Notes: a model not told the origin generated them from the sequence alone. A DNA stretch of 64,000 nucleotides from Metarhizium brunneum (GCF_013426205.1 NC_089424.1:620001-684000); one strand, 5' to 3'; shown: positions 22,616 to 34,646, counted from the first letter of the stretch. Numbers and translations are program-made.

Positions 22616-23525
22616 ATGTCTACCGGCCAGATCACTCTGCTCGACCTTCCCAGCAAGGAACCTTGCTCCTCTTGGTCCCTGAACCCGTGGAAGAGTATGT
22701 CAAGACCTTAGCCCGAGACAGAAAACAGTGACTGACCATTTATTTCAGCTCGGATGCTCCTGAACTTCAAGGGCCTCGATTACAAGACGGAATGGGTGTG
22801 TACAACGTCCCGTGTGCTGTAGCATCGACACTAATGACAACAGACCGAATACGAGGATATCAAACCCAAGGTTCAACCGCAGTAAGCTCCCCAAGATCGG
22901 TCCTTTTGTAAAAACGAGCTGTAAACGACCAACAAAAAAACATGACTAACCCCGTAGTCTGCCTCCGAATGAGTCCGGAACCCCGTACACCATCCCCACC
23001 GTCATCCTGCCCGACAACACCTGGATCATGGACTCGCGCAAAATTGCGAACCACATGGAGGAATCCCACCCTCAGCCCAGTGTGCATCTCGACTCGCCCG
23101 TCCTCCCCAAAGTGGAACAACTGACTTCCGACGTGTTTCACCACCTTCTCGCCGTCTGCGTTGCCCGCATCCCCGTCAACCTGCTCAACAGCCACAGCGC
23201 CGACTACTGGTACACCACGCGCGGCGAGGCAGTCGGCATGCCAGTGGGGGAGTTTGAGAAAAAGTACGGCGGCGAGGCGGCTTATTCCAGAGCAGAGCCA
23301 TTCCTCCAGAAAATAACAGCCTTGCTGCGCGACAACGATGCCGGGCCGTTCTTCATGGGAAGCACCGTGTCGTATGCCGATTTCGTATGGGTGTCTGCTC
23401 TAGTTTTCTTCAAGAGGGTAGACGAGGACATTTACAGACAAGTTCTACAGAGGACAGGCGACCAAGGTGTCCATGTCAAGCTCGTGGAGGCCTGTGAGCC
23501 GTGGCTACAGAGGGACAATTACTAA
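22616..23525 (+). CDS. Glutathione S-transferase
   Basis: The predicted 243-residue protein fits the fungal cytosolic GST type with a thioredoxin-like N-terminal domain and an all-helical C-terminal domain. The N-terminal part has WSLNPWKTRMLLNFKGLDYKTEW, the typical first helix and second strand. TIPTVILPDNTWIMDSRKIA contains the cis-Pro (PTV) and the Asp-Ser (DS) that bind glutathione. The C-terminal part ends in AGPFFMGSTVSYADFVWVSAL, matching the family's N-cap box. Four exons (22616-22694, 22749-22795, 22844-22881, 22958-23525) sum to whole codons. It probably conjugates or isomerises electrophiles, including fungal secondary metabolites; its substrate is unknown. No secondary-metabolism core gene lies beside it, and the ergot cluster is 9 kb away. 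Confidence 0.85.
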
Positions 23526-23770
23526 ATTGTCTCGCTGTTACATGGCGCCTTCATCACCAGAATAACAGCCGCTGTAATAGTAACACGCTAGTCATTATTT
23601 CAATCTCAAACTAATCATTATTCCGTGCCGGCTCCGTCGTAAACGGCACTTACAAAGAGAGGGGTGCGACTGTAAAAGAGCAGACAGAAGAGAAACAACA
23701 TCCCGTACACGGTGAGCCCACCCCCGCGACGCCTTCGTCTTCTCCCTCGCATTCTGTCCGTCACCGATTG

Positions 23771-26481
23771 TCACCGTGCCCAGCCCCACGGATACGCAAG
23801 CTGCTCCTCGGGCACAATGACGGGCTCAATTTCAAGAGTCACCTCCGACAGAGCAGGTGCGTCTTCCCGACTCTTCTTTCTCTTGGTCCTCTTTGACTTT
23901 TTGCCGCCGGCCAAGTCAGACTTGGCATCCTCCGTCTCCAGCGGCACGGCGGGAACCTCTTCCTGAGCATCTCCCCACGACCGGCGCCATTTCTCCTTCT
24001 TCGCCCTGAACCCCCACAGGTCCTCCTCTGCTTCTTCGGCCGCCGGCTGCGTCTCGTCCGTGGGAGTCTCCGTCGACATAGGTTCGTCCGCAGCAGGCTC
24101 CTCGGGCTCCTCCACCGCCTCCGCCGCCTCCGTCTCGGGCTCCAGCTCCGGCACTGGCTCCGGCTCCGGCGCGCAGGGCTCAGCACCAGCGGGCTCAGCG
24201 CCCTCCGGCTCGACGAGCAACTCGCCCGAGTGGCCAGGATTCCCCGGGGACGGCGAGCGGGGGAAATACGGCCGCGCCTCGTCCACCGTCACCGTGTCGG
24301 TCGTGTAGCTCCGCGGGATCCCGGGCACGGGGAGGTTCTCCCCCGCACATGCCTGCGCGACGCCCGGCGAGCGACGCGTGTCGAGGCGAGCGAGCACGCG
24401 CCGCTCCGTCTCCAGAACCGCGAGCTTGTCCGCGCACCGGGCCCGCTCGGCGTGCGCAGTGTCCCTCTCCCTGATGAAGTAGCGCACGTCGTGGTCCGGC
24501 AGGTCCATCACGGCCTCGGGCAGGAACAGCGTCGGCAGCTTCTCCAGGAGACACTGCTCGACGGCTAGGACGCTGATGTCGTCGACAAACTTCTCTAGGG
24601 CGAGCTGCGAACCAGTCAGTGTTGCGTCCTCGGCGCTTCGAGTGCCTCGCTTACCTTGTAATAGGCGAGCATGTAGTCGGTCGCCATTTCGGCCCCGGAC
24701 CGCTCCATGTCGACGTTGATGCTGCGCTTGAGCGAATCGCATAAATTGAGCGGGTGAATCTTGACGCGGTGCTCTTCTTTAAAGTTTTCGTTGCCTACGA
24801 GCTTCTTTACCGTTTCCTCGATTTGTTCGTGGGTCCGTCTTTCTTGTTCCTTTTGCACCATGTCGAGCAGGTAGCTGTTGTATGTGATGGGGTGGCTGCA
24901 CACGTACTGCTTGAGGATTTCGTGAAACTTGGCGCCGAGATCGGCCTTGAGGCTGTCGGTTTCGTTGCTGACGAGATGGTACACGCCGCGCGTGGTTTCG
25001 TCGGCGGCAACATGGTCCACGATCGCCTGTGCGATGTCGTCGACGATGCCGAGAATCTCGTGCTTGACATTCATGGCAATGGTCTGCCAGGGCTGGCACT
25101 GGTCCACAAACAGCTCTCGGATGATTTGGGAGTTGAAGGTGCCCGGCAGGCCGCGCGTGCGGCTGCGTCTCACAATGGCCATGACCTCGTTGACAAAGGT
25201 AGATCGCCACTGGTGGTCATTGGGGAGCTTGCGGTCCCGGGTGCCCGAGTCGTCGACAATCACGCGGCTCTGCCCCTTTTCCCGCATCTCCTTCTCGAAG
25301 CTGGTCAGGGTGTTTTGGATGCGGGCGCGCAGGCGCCGCCGGTAGCCCTCGTCGGATTTGGCACTGCCGAAGAATGCGTCGTTGTACTCGCCATCGACGG
25401 CGGCTTTCATGAGGGTTGTGAACTCGCGGCTTACTTGCATCAGGTATTTGCGCTGCTCTGAGATGGTACAGCGCGGCTTGCCCAGTCTCTCCAACTGGGC
25501 CTTGCGCCTGTCAATGTCCCTGTCGACGACCTCGATGATGCTCGGCACTTGTTGCAGAATTTGGTTCCGGAGGATGTTGCTCAGCCTTGGCATGAGGGAC
25601 TTTATGCCGAGGTAGCTCTGGTCGACTGATGACCAGATGCCCTTGGAGAAGAAGCTCTCTTCGTCTTCGTTGCGCCCAAGGGACGGACTATCCCTCACTT
25701 TATGATCCCGATTCTTCAAAACATGCCAGCCAAGCTGGGAAGATAGCTCCGTATTCTTGGCGAGGTGGGCATACACGGATTCTCTGTCGGAGCCGGGCTC
25801 TAGAACGTCCGGCTTAGTGATGAGACCCAACGTGCGGCTGCCGTTCGGGTCTAGTTCACGAACTATCTCGGTGATGTCGCCAAGGTAGGAGTAGTTCTCG
25901 GCAGACACAACTGCCAGTATGATACTGTGAGATCTCTTGATATAGTGCCGGACTAGTGCGCGAACAGTTTCGGCATCTTGGGCCATCTCGTCTTGGCCGT
26001 CGGCGCGAAATATGCCTGGCAGATCTACCACGGTGAGGTGCGGCTGCGTAGGTCCGCAAAGCTCGACGCGCAGGATGTCAGAGCTGAACATCTTGGCGTC
26101 GGACAGGCCCATGGCTTCTTTCGCCTCCCCAATGATGGTCTCGATATCCGGCTTGTCGAAGCTCACGGGGACAGTAAAGATGCCCGATCGGCGTTTTTCG
26201 TTGGCGCCTCGTTCTAGGCCGGGATTGATGGAGATCTTGGCGGCCGGAGTGTCCTGCCGACGAAGAACTAGCTCCGTCGTGAATCGAGTGCAAGCGTTGT
26301 CTTCTGTGAGAAAGGAAATGCCCGAGATGGCTTCCAGCACGGAGCTCTTGCCCGCGGACCGGCCTCCGCAGACGATGATTTCCGGAAGATGGACATGTTT
26401 GCAGACGCCTCCCGATCGAAGCCTGTCAAATGTGTCTAGGAGGTCGCGGTGGTCTTCGGATTGGAGTTCAATGAAGGCCAT
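23771..26481 (-). CDS. Dynamin-like GTPase
   Basis: The predicted 886-residue protein is a large dynamin-type GTPase. The GTP-binding motifs are clear: GGRSAGKSS (P-loop; first positions differ from the usual GDQSSGKSS), CTRF in switch I, DLPG (G3) and TKPD (G4). A stalk region follows, then a GTPase effector-like end around MERSGAEMATDYMLAYYK. A long acidic, Pro/Glu-rich tail (about 700-830) ends in a Lys-rich patch KKSKRTKRKKSRE. There is no PH domain and no transmembrane segment. Fungal relatives of this Mx-like type have unclear roles in membrane remodelling or hyphal heterogeneity. One 49-base intron (24605-24653) joins exons 24655-26481 and 23771-24604. The start at 26481 gives MAFIELQSEDHRDLLDTFDRLR, typical of the family. 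Confidence 0.85.
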
Positions 26482-27903
26482 TGTGACGGACTGATGTGTG
26501 GTGTTGATGGAATGGGCAGCCGTGATGGGGAAGAGGAAGCAGCTTGTCCAAATGCCCCGACAGCAGCACTGTCTGAAGTATATATCTAACTACTCCGTAT
26601 TGTCCCCAACCATGGACCACGTATGTCGCTTGCCTGCTGCATGAATGGGGCATCTGCATCTTGTCGGTATGCTTCACCGCTCACTCTATTGCTGCCCAAC
26701 TGCCCACGACGTATGGCTTCTTTGGCAACCGAGGCGGCCAGGGCCACGTTGTTGCTACCTATTAATGTCAGGCAACTTTCTCGGAAAGATTTGACTAATT
26801 GCAGCGTAACAAATCAGCTTTGGGCACGGAGTATGCTGGCCGCAATGCTGCGAAGCCCAACTGCGGCCTCTGTGGGACGGTCTGAGGCCAGCGACGAGTT
26901 TATCAGGCCAGGATAGATGTTGTGTGACCCGCAGAGGGAAGCCTAAAATGCCAAATTGTTTCGATGTTGAACGGCATGCATCATTAGGCGGTGCCTGGTG
27001 TCTATGACATGGCGTCAATGAGTAGTCGAATCTTGAAGCCATCGCCAGTATGCCCAAGCCACATCTCGTCGCGCCCATCCGGTTCTGAGACCGAGACTAC
27101 GTTTTCGACGCACAAGTTGTTTCGCAGAGCATATCGCCTGCTCGCGCTCGTGTTATAGCCGGTATTTGGAGGTGGCGTGGCACGACAGCGCCCTCCCGTG
27201 TCGCTTCTTTTTCGCGAGCTGTACGCTGCGGTGGGTGATATAGCCAACCTCGTTCCATGGCCAGTCTGTCGAGTTCTTTATCGAAAACTATGCCCGCCCA
27301 GATACTAAGCTTTGCTGAAAATAGTTCCGACGGACCAGTGCTTGGTAGCCTGTGTACTTTGGATCTAGCGTCCACGTCGCAACTTTGCCTAGTAGTACGT
27401 CGAACTTGTCCTCTCGTGGATGATATTGATGAGCAGTCTTGTACTATATCAACAGGTTAGTGGCTTTCTTGCTCGCGGCAAGCATCTCCGCATTGTGCAT
27501 TGTGAAGTGCGTGTGGGTAGTGACTTGGCAAGACTAAGATGCATACTCTCGTCCATCGGAGTACCCTTGGGCCAGCTGGGTGCAAGTGAGCCGTGCCACG
27601 TTTGGTCAGTTTGTCTCAAGGACAGGGTCGAATCAAAATCGACAACATATCGATCGGCCGGATGTAACCATTCATGGGTCGACGAGCCACCCTTCACGCT
27701 GCTACCATGGTTCCCCCATGCTCGTCAACCGCCGTCTACATTTCATCCTTCACGTGAAAGCACCATCTCGGGGCCAAATTAAAAGGTTGGTGTGCTAATA
27801 TTACTCCTAAAAAGGATGTGCTTGATACTGCTGCTCCTAACCGTATTTCCTATACTCGTCGTCAAATGCCACAGGTGCCTCAACGCCAAGAACGGATGTT
27901 TTG
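26482..27903. other. Intergenic region without a recognised gene
   Basis: About 1.4 kb. A plus-strand frame at 27257-27460 with a possible donor after it has no recognisable motif, so no gene is called. The region includes the promoter of the dynamin-like gene. Confidence 0.5.
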
Positions 27904-28407
27904 TTAATGAAGTGCAACGTCCTTGTACTCGTCGTCAAACACAACGAGGGCTTGCACACCTCCCTTATCCACCACCTCGGTGTCGACAATCAATGTCGCC
28001 AACAATTTTGCCGGCTCGTCCTTGCTGTAGTTGTCGCTGACCACATGATGGCAGCCGGGAGCCTCGAACCAGCTTCCGCCCTGGCTAAAAACCCGAGTTG
28101 GCTCGCTGTTCATCTTGTTGAGCAAAGTGCCCTCGAGGACAACAGCAGAAACAGCGGCTCCGGCGTGTGTGTGCGGCGGAGTCGACGAATTGGGAGGGAA
28201 TGTCACCATGAGGCCGATGCTAGACTTTCCAGGGATGTTGGGAAGCTTATATTGATAGGCGAGCTCCACCTGGGGAAGCGGTCGGCTATTCGGAAAATAA
28301 TGAGTCAGCTATTCAACAGCTGCGTTTGGTCAGGGTCAATTCCATGGATGCAGTGTATACCTTCTGTCGTATTTGGGGGGATCGGGTACGATTCGACCTT
28401 GTTCCAT
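27904..28407 (-). CDS. Small cupin-domain protein
   Basis: The predicted 142-residue protein is a single-domain cupin. Motif 1 is present as GLMVTFPPNSSTPPHTHAGA with the metal-binding His residues, and motif 2 as GGSWFEAPGCHHVVS with a further His. The beta-barrel strands between them fit. Two exons, 28361-28407 and 27904-28285, sum to whole codons across a 75-base intron. The start gives MEQGRIVPDPPKYDR. Such small fungal cupins are often of unknown activity. Some sit beside oxidoreductases in catabolic or secondary-metabolite loci, and this one lies 0.6 kb from a medium-chain reductase transcribed the other way. A shared promoter region is possible but a joint function is only inference. 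Confidence 0.8.
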
Positions 28408-29017
28408 TTTGACGAGTGTTTGTTCGAGTTTAAAATAAAGTCTGAACTAGCTGATCCAAGTCCAAGTTTTGCGTGTCAATGACTTCTGATGCGCTCCTTG
28501 ATGAAAAAGCCGTTGGTCTATAGAGTTATATATAAGTATATATGGCCTCACCCTTCGCGTTGGGCCCCGCATGGCCATTGACAGCAACCCACACTTTAGC
28601 CTTCCCACGGATTCCCTGATCCCCGGCCATAGGCTATCCGGGTAAGCGTGGCGTGGGTGGAGAGTCGATGTCGGGCTATTTTCCGTTGTCGATGAGCCGT
28701 CAGCCCAGCCAAGAGCCGTGGCGTTTTGCCCCCAGACATGGTGATGCCTATGTGACGAATCTTTGGCGATTCCCGACTTCTCAAGTCGCTCCGAGCAAGC
28801 CGGAATGGCGAAAAAGGCTTCGATGCCGTATATTGCAGCCGACCAAAATCCATACCAAATGCGCCTCTTTGCAAACAATATAAGGCCGTGTCATCCCCAT
28901 GAGCCATCGAAACACCACTGGCGCACGCGGGCCATGCTCAAATCTCCATTCATCTGTACAGACCTATTCTAAATACCGTCACCGTCATACTTGAACAAAA
29001 CATTACAATTGCCTCAA
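28408..29017. promoter_or_regulatory. Divergent upstream region of the cupin and reductase genes
   Basis: Some 610 bases separate the two divergent starts. A TATA-like tract (tatatataagtatatatgg) lies near 28524-28543. The frames inside show no motif. Confidence 0.35.
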
Positions 29018-30061
29018 ATGGCGTCCCTTTCCCTTCCCAGCACCATGAAAGTGGTGCACCAACCCGACCCAAACTCGACGCGCCTCGTCCTCGAAGACGC
29101 GCCACTGCCTACCATTTCCCGCCCGGACGAGTGTCTTGTCCGTGTTTACACCACTACGCCGTGCGCGGGTGAACTACACTGGGAGAAATTGTTTCCTTCC
29201 CTCTTTGCGCCCGGCCGAGAGAGAGTCCCCTGCACTGAGGCTGCAGGCGTAGTCGCCAAACTCGCAGACAGCGACGATGCCCGGGCCTCTGGCTTCAAAA
29301 TCGGAGACGAGGTGTTTTTCCGCCTCGAGCCATCTCAAACCGGCAACCTGCGTCAATACACAGTGGCTCGACTCTCTCAAATGGCACACAAGTCCAAGAA
29401 CGTGGGATGGACAGATGCTGGGGCGACGCCACTAAGTGCACTCACGGCCTGGCAGGGCGTCTTCCAACATGGGGTCCTGGATGAAAAGGCAGTGTTTGGA
29501 GATGAAGCAGCCCGAGAGAAAAATAGGGCTCTCAAGGTGCTTATTACAGGAGCTTCTGGTGTCGTGGGCAGCTGGGCCGTTCAGTTTGCATCTCTCGCCG
29601 GAGCAGGCCAGATAATCGCCGTCGCCGGCGGTCACGCCGGCGAATATGTTCGAGGGCTAGGCGCGACAGACGTGGTGGACTACAAGAAGAAGAGTATTTC
29701 CGACTGGGTGGCCGTGAATCCATCGGAGCGCGAGGTAGATGCCGCTTTCGACTGCGTTGGGGGATCAACGCTTGCGTCTTGCTGGTCTGCCGTGAAAGAA
29801 GGGGGTGTATTGCACAGCATCACCGGCGACCCGCAGCAGTCGAAGCCAGAGTCGATTACGAAGAAGCTTGCCGAGGCGAAGTGGTTCCTGGTTGAACCCA
29901 ACGGTAAGCAGCTGGGGGCAATTTCTAAGCTGCAAGGGGAAGGCAAGTGTGTCACCAAGGTGGATAGTTTGGTTGATCTTGCCGATTTCCAGGAAGCGTT
30001 TGATAAGGTTGAGAACAAAAAGGCAAATGGCAAGGTAGTTATCCGAGTCCAGAGTTGGTGA
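29018..30061 (+). CDS. Medium-chain dehydrogenase/reductase, quinone oxidoreductase type
   Basis: A single-exon protein of 347 residues from the zinc-free NAD(P)H quinone oxidoreductase / enoyl reductase branch. The GroES-like N-terminal domain has VPCTEAAGVVAKL and FKIGDEVFFRL. The Rossmann fold has the nucleotide motif ITGASGVVGSWAVQFASLAGA, followed by LGATDVVDY and DAAFDCVGGST. The structural zinc-binding Cys cluster of alcohol dehydrogenases is absent. It reduces an unknown enone or quinone using NADPH. I chose the ATG at 29018 (MASLSLPSTMKVV); a second in-frame ATG at MKVVHQPD is also plausible because family members often start there. It is about 2.6 kb from the first ergot cluster gene and has no known part in that pathway. 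Confidence 0.85.
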   Translation: MASLSLPSTMKVVHQPDPNSTRLVLEDAPLPTISRPDECLVRVYTTTPCAGELHWEKLFPSLFAPGRERVPCTEAAGVVAKLADSDDARASGFKIGDEVFFRLEPSQTGNLRQYTVARLSQMAHKSKNVGWTDAGATPLSALTAWQGVFQHGVLDEKAVFGDEAAREKNRALKVLITGASGVVGSWAVQFASLAGAGQIIAVAGGHAGEYVRGLGATDVVDYKKKSISDWVAVNPSEREVDAAFDCVGGSTLASCWSAVKEGGVLHSITGDPQQSKPESITKKLAEAKWFLVEPNGKQLGAISKLQGEGKCVTKVDSLVDLADFQEAFDKVENKKANGKVVIRVQSW

Positions 30062-31233
30062 TGCCTGTATGTTGGCTTTTTCCTTTGAAGTTATGAGTGT
30101 GGCAAATTAATGTGAACAAGAATGTTTTCCTACAACGATAGCTAAGCTGAGTTAATCATTATAAATTCGTTGGTCAGGTTTATTCTTTACGCTCTGACTT
30201 TATATTCCTTACACTAGGGTTATTCGCAGATGTTTAGCAGATGATTTACTTGCGAACCCGGCAATGAAAATCTAGAAATCTTGATTTCCATCACCTGCTT
30301 GAACAGACTTTATCGTTGGCTCTTGATTTGCGTAACCTGTGTGGTCGAAATCCAAAGTGTCTATATCATAATTACTCATGCTAGGACTATGTACGACAAA
30401 GTTAGATCATATTGACATGGCCAATCTGATACGTAAGCAAAGTATGTATTCACCTGATCCCTAATTTTTGAGCCATGTTTTCTTATCGATCAAAGCACAG
30501 TCCACCTCCCCAACGCCTCATTCTTCTCTTGTTTTGTTGGGGCCAAAAAGTCCACTTTGGAGCGCGCCCAACCGTCCGTTCACCGTGGGCCTCGTTATCG
30601 TTGGGGTATAGAATTGAGAAGCCGCGGACACTCACGGGTATTCATTCTACGAATTGGGTATTCATGGAAGAACCGTACGGGTAAGAGGTCGTGGTGGTAA
30701 CATGCAGAAGCTGTAAGTAGCGGTATGCCATCCTATGACTACCAAGTACCTAGGCAGTTGGTCAAGCTACATAAAACTACCTAGGCTTAATGAGCGAATC
30801 TGGCTTGGAAAAATTTGCATTCGTTCATCTTGATACCCCAATTGTTTTACAGATGCTCAGAAGTCGAATCGTCTCATTTGAACTGGGTAGCAAAAGCGGC
30901 AGATTTTATCCTCATATCTAACCTGCAATATGGAAATACCGGACTAATCGAATGAAAAGTCGGCAAGAGTCAAGGTTCAACGATGATTGGTAAGTTACTC
31001 CCTCGACTGGAACCCTCGCGCGTGCCTTGGACGCCACAGACAAGTCTGGCACCACCATCCTGGCCAGTCAGATACTGCAGAATTTGACTTGACAGGTCGA
31101 TATGGATCTGATGGGCAGCTAACTCAATGAGCCATTTATTTCACCCGTTCTGCACTATTCTTCTGCCAAATACGGGCACCAAGGGGGCAACGGCAGCCAA
31201 ATACATCGTCACCCATTCAAATCCACCCGCAAA
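30062..31233. other. AT-rich intergenic region without a recognised gene
   Basis: Nearly 1.2 kb, AT-rich at its left side. The 69-codon frame at 30475-30684 lacks any motif. It holds the promoter of the ACT-domain gene. Confidence 0.5.
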
Positions 31234-31650
31234 ATGTCGGCGCCAATGCAAGATCCTGGAGAAAAGTCACTTTCAAAGCTCTTGGCCACACTGAGCACCA
31301 TCCTTCACCCTACAACCTACGTTTTCGCGACCGTCAAAGACGAAGCAAAGTTACCACCCGTGTCGGCGATTCAGCTCTTCTTCCGGGAGGCGGAGGGTCT
31401 CACCGTAATAACGAGCCTTGATTACGCCAAATCTCACGGCCTGGAGTACTTCTTTCCTTGCAAGATGATTACGCTGGATGTGACGTCCAGTTTGGAGGCG
31501 GTAGGGTTTATGGCGGTGATTGCGACCAGGCTGGCAACCAAGAATATGGGAGTGAACCCCGTCAGTGGATTTTATCATGATCATCTATTTGTTCCTCTTG
31601 GGAGGGAAAACGAGGCAATTGAGATATTGAAAGAGTTGGCAGAGGAGTAG
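31234..31650 (+). CDS. ACT-domain protein (DUF2241/ACT_3 type)
   Basis: A single-exon protein of 138 residues matching the small ACT_3 (formerly DUF2241) family, which folds as tandem ACT-like domains and may bind small ligands such as amino acids. Visible pieces are EKSLSKLLATLSTILHPTTYVFATV, an Ala-to-Leu strand FFREAEGLTVITSLDYA, and the second half VTSSLEAVGFMAVIATRLA and NPVSGFYHDHLFVPLG. Length is normal. Function in fungi is unknown. It is the last gene before the ergot alkaloid cluster and is best seen as a flanking gene. The start MSAPMQDPGEKSL is the first ATG of the frame and has a good context (cgcaaaATGt). Confidence 0.8.
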   Translation: MSAPMQDPGEKSLSKLLATLSTILHPTTYVFATVKDEAKLPPVSAIQLFFREAEGLTVITSLDYAKSHGLEYFFPCKMITLDVTSSLEAVGFMAVIATRLATKNMGVNPVSGFYHDHLFVPLGRENEAIEILKELAEE

Positions 31651-32639
31651 GGGAATGATGGTGCTAGTTGGGCAGGAGACGTATCACACGAGTAGGCAAG
31701 AACTTCAGGATTGCTTCCCCCTTGAGCCGATATGGACAAACGAGCCAACGTACTTTGTATCCATAACATTAAACTATTGATAAAATTCTTTGTTGAGATG
31801 ATGAAGATGAAACTTCGCCGGTGGATTGCATTGATCCTGTCGCATCTTAAAAAAGGTAATGCTGCATACAAAGCCCATGAAGCATCGGGCGGCCAGAATC
31901 AATCGGAAACTAAAGATTTACAGGGCTTGACCATGGGTTGAGCTTCTTTGTATCATTTATTTCTATTGTGGACCAAAATAGGAACCCAGGTGCGTTCATT
32001 ATATTCCTCCTCGGGTTTGTGTGTCAAGGATGTCTGCATAGCTAAAACATCTGAACCTGACCAGCACCGCCATTACTGTCATTGGCATAGATACTATGCT
32101 TCTTGGCTAAATCATATGAATTGATGTGGGGGTGAACTCCTGATGAGTAGCCGCCGTTATAGACAGCACTTTGACTTTGACAAGGGCTGGGAACAAGAAT
32201 TCTATTCATGCTAATAACTTCCTTTACTATCAAGGGTCCTTGTGGACAGAAATATGTTACGTATACAAAGCAGCGGTGAGTCTCGGCCTGGGGCGACAGA
32301 CGCCCAAGGCCTCTCACTATTTCTTCGAGCCCTTGTATAACTGTCGTCGTGGTCGAGGGTCTGCACGCGCCGTGACATCGTGACATCGTGATACCCGTGT
32401 GACATGTAAAAAAGGGAAAACTATGGTGAAGATTAAAAGTGATTCACAGTGTTGAGTTACATGTCTTTAGCATGAATTGAAAATTAAGCATGCCACCGTT
32501 CTATATTGAAACGATCTCCTCATGTCATTACTTAAATCAGCACGGACTGCAACATTGTATATTTCGAAATAACGCCATAGTCTACAAAATAATCCCCGTT
32601 AAGTATGCGTACCCTGCAATGCAGAAGACCGATTCCGCT
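31651..32639. other. AT-rich boundary region before the ergot cluster
   Basis: About 1 kb of AT-rich sequence with short frames only. The ACT gene and easO converge here. I see no transposon remnant. Confidence 0.5.
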
Positions 32640-34646
32640 CTAGTCCTCAGTGTCTGCTTCCGGCAAGGGTGTCTGTTGCGTGATATAGAAGCCTAAATCG
32701 GCGTCAATGTTGGGAATTGTCACCATCTCGTTTTTCGATTTACGCTCTTGGATTCCCAACTTGTCGCTCTTTGGCTGCTCAATCCACGAAAACCCATTTC
32801 CCCAGTAATCATATCTTCGTCCTCTGTACGCCCAGTTATAGTCCTCCCATCTATCCTCAGCCAGGACCTGCATGTACTGCAACGAGCTGCCCGGCCATAG
32901 CGCCGTAATCTTACCATCCCTAGTTTTCTTATCTTTTGAAGCGTTAGTAGATTATGCAAAATTTTTGGGGTATCAAAAAAAAACCTACACCAACTGAGGC
33001 ATGACCCCGTCCACACCGTCTTCTTCATAAACTCACAGACGCGACTGTCAAAGTCGGCCTGCGCTTCGGGTTTTACATCGAATGAAGATGCTCCGTATCT
33101 GATGGCCCGCTGAAGTAGCCTGATGAAATAATCGCTCGTCCCTTCCAAGGGTCCTGCAAAGTGTGTTGGATTAGTAAACTCTACCAGAAAGATTCCAACA
33201 TACCCATGAAAGCGCCGTTGGAAATAGGTGTGTTTGGCCCAAGAAACGTGAGATAATTGGGAAACCCAGAAACACCGGTTCCGAAATATGAAGTTGGTTC
33301 ATCTGCCCAGATGTCTTGAAGGTTGACTCCATCACGGCCTAATAGGGGGAACTGTGGCCTGAAACTATTATTGAATCCAGTCGCTGCGACAATAATGTCC
33401 ACTGGGTGCTCGACGCCTTCAGACACGATCCCATGTGGCTTGACTTCTTCAATCGCGTTAAACACGGCCGTAACATTCTTCTCCTGAATACTATAAAGAA
33501 ACTGTTCACAGGGATTCACGCGGCGGCAGCCTACTTCAAACTTGGGAACAAGGTGATCCTGCAGGCTTTCGTCTCTTATTAGAGACCGCATTCGTGTTTC
33601 CAGCATTTGTCGAAAATTCTGCTGTTCCGGAGAATTCTTAAACAGGGCTTTGAACATGCCATTTAAATTCGAGTTGATCTCCTTTCGCATCTGGGCATAC
33701 TTTGCCGGGTCTTGTCTGAAAAATGCCTGTTCGTCGTTCGTGTAGTCGCGATTCGGTGATTCCGACTCAGTATCAACCATGGGGGGCGCAATCCATGGAG
33801 GAGTGCGAATATATACCCGTACCGAACTGCATACAGGCTGAAGCTGCGGTAGAATCTGGACTGCGCTGGATCCTGATCCGATGAGTGCCACCTTTTTGCC
33901 ACCTAGATCTAGTCCAGAGTCCCATGCAGCCGTATGTACCACCTTACCGGCGAAGCTTTTGAGCCCTTTGAGGTCAGGCAATTGAGGATGGTGGAGGATG
34001 CCCCCAGCGTTGATTAGTATTTCGCAATCAATCGTCGTCCCATCACTAATGCCCACAGACCAAGTGCCAGTTGATTCAGTCCATTTGGCCGAGGTGACTT
34101 TGGTGTTGTAGCGAATGTATCGTTCCAAGTTAAAGTGCTTGACTACTTTTTTGAGATAGTCGTGAATCTCTTCTGATGAGGAGTATCTAGAAGAGTTAGG
34201 GTTATACCTACATCAGGATGAATGGTGACATACAATTTCGACCACGAAGGGTTTGGCGCAAAGGCATATTGGTAGCAGTGACTAGGAACATCGCAGGCGC
34301 AGCCTATATCTGGTAAGATTTCCGAATCATATCAAGAACTAGAACAACTTGAACGAACCCGGATATTTGTTCTCGTACCAAGTGCCACCAAGGTCGGGAT
34401 TCTTTTCCAGAATCTGAAACTCGACAAAATCATTCAAGTAATGCTGTAGCTTATAGGCTAGTTTTATTCCAGTCAGGTCCTCAAGATCGCCCAGGGTCTC
34501 TAACTTTTCGAAATTTAGCCATCTTACCCATGAGGATGCCGGATACTCTATCACAATTGTTAGTGAGATAATTCTTCTGCTTTGTTAAGTCTATATGCTC
34601 ACCCGGCTCCTATTACTATACAGCGTGTTTTCTGATCTGAAGGCAT
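32640..34646 (-). CDS. easO: Flavin monooxygenase (Baeyer-Villiger type), EasO-like
   Basis: Seven exons (34603-34646, 34528-34547, 34359-34457, 34234-34309, 33204-34186, 32989-33153, 32640-32932) sum to 560 codons, giving 559 residues. The first two joins rebuild the FAD fingerprint IGAGVSG at about residues 12-18. GGTWYENKYPD and CDVPSHCYQYAF follow. The Baeyer-Villiger fingerprint F-x-G-x-x-x-H-x-x-x-W-D is exact (FAGKVVHTAAWD), and the NADPH fingerprint is IGSGSSAVQ. The C-terminal join gives SWYKKTRDGKITALWPGSS, typical of these enzymes. Work on lysergic acid amide producers ties EasO to oxidising the lysergyl-alanine intermediate on the way to the alpha-hydroxyethylamide; that role is inferred here from context. 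The next gene on the right is dmaW, on the same strand. Confidence 0.85.

Noticed and set aside
24754..25461. Plus-strand frame of 235 codons inside the dynamin-like gene
   Set aside because: Antisense shadow of a clear dynamin coding exon.
27257..27460. Plus-strand frame starting MASLSSSLSKTM with a possible donor at its end
   Set aside because: No downstream exon keeps a convincing frame and no motif is present.
30475..32386. Search for easP or easH pieces near easO
   Set aside because: None of the frames shows an alpha/beta-hydrolase nucleophile elbow or a 2-oxoglutarate dioxygenase His-x-Asp motif.
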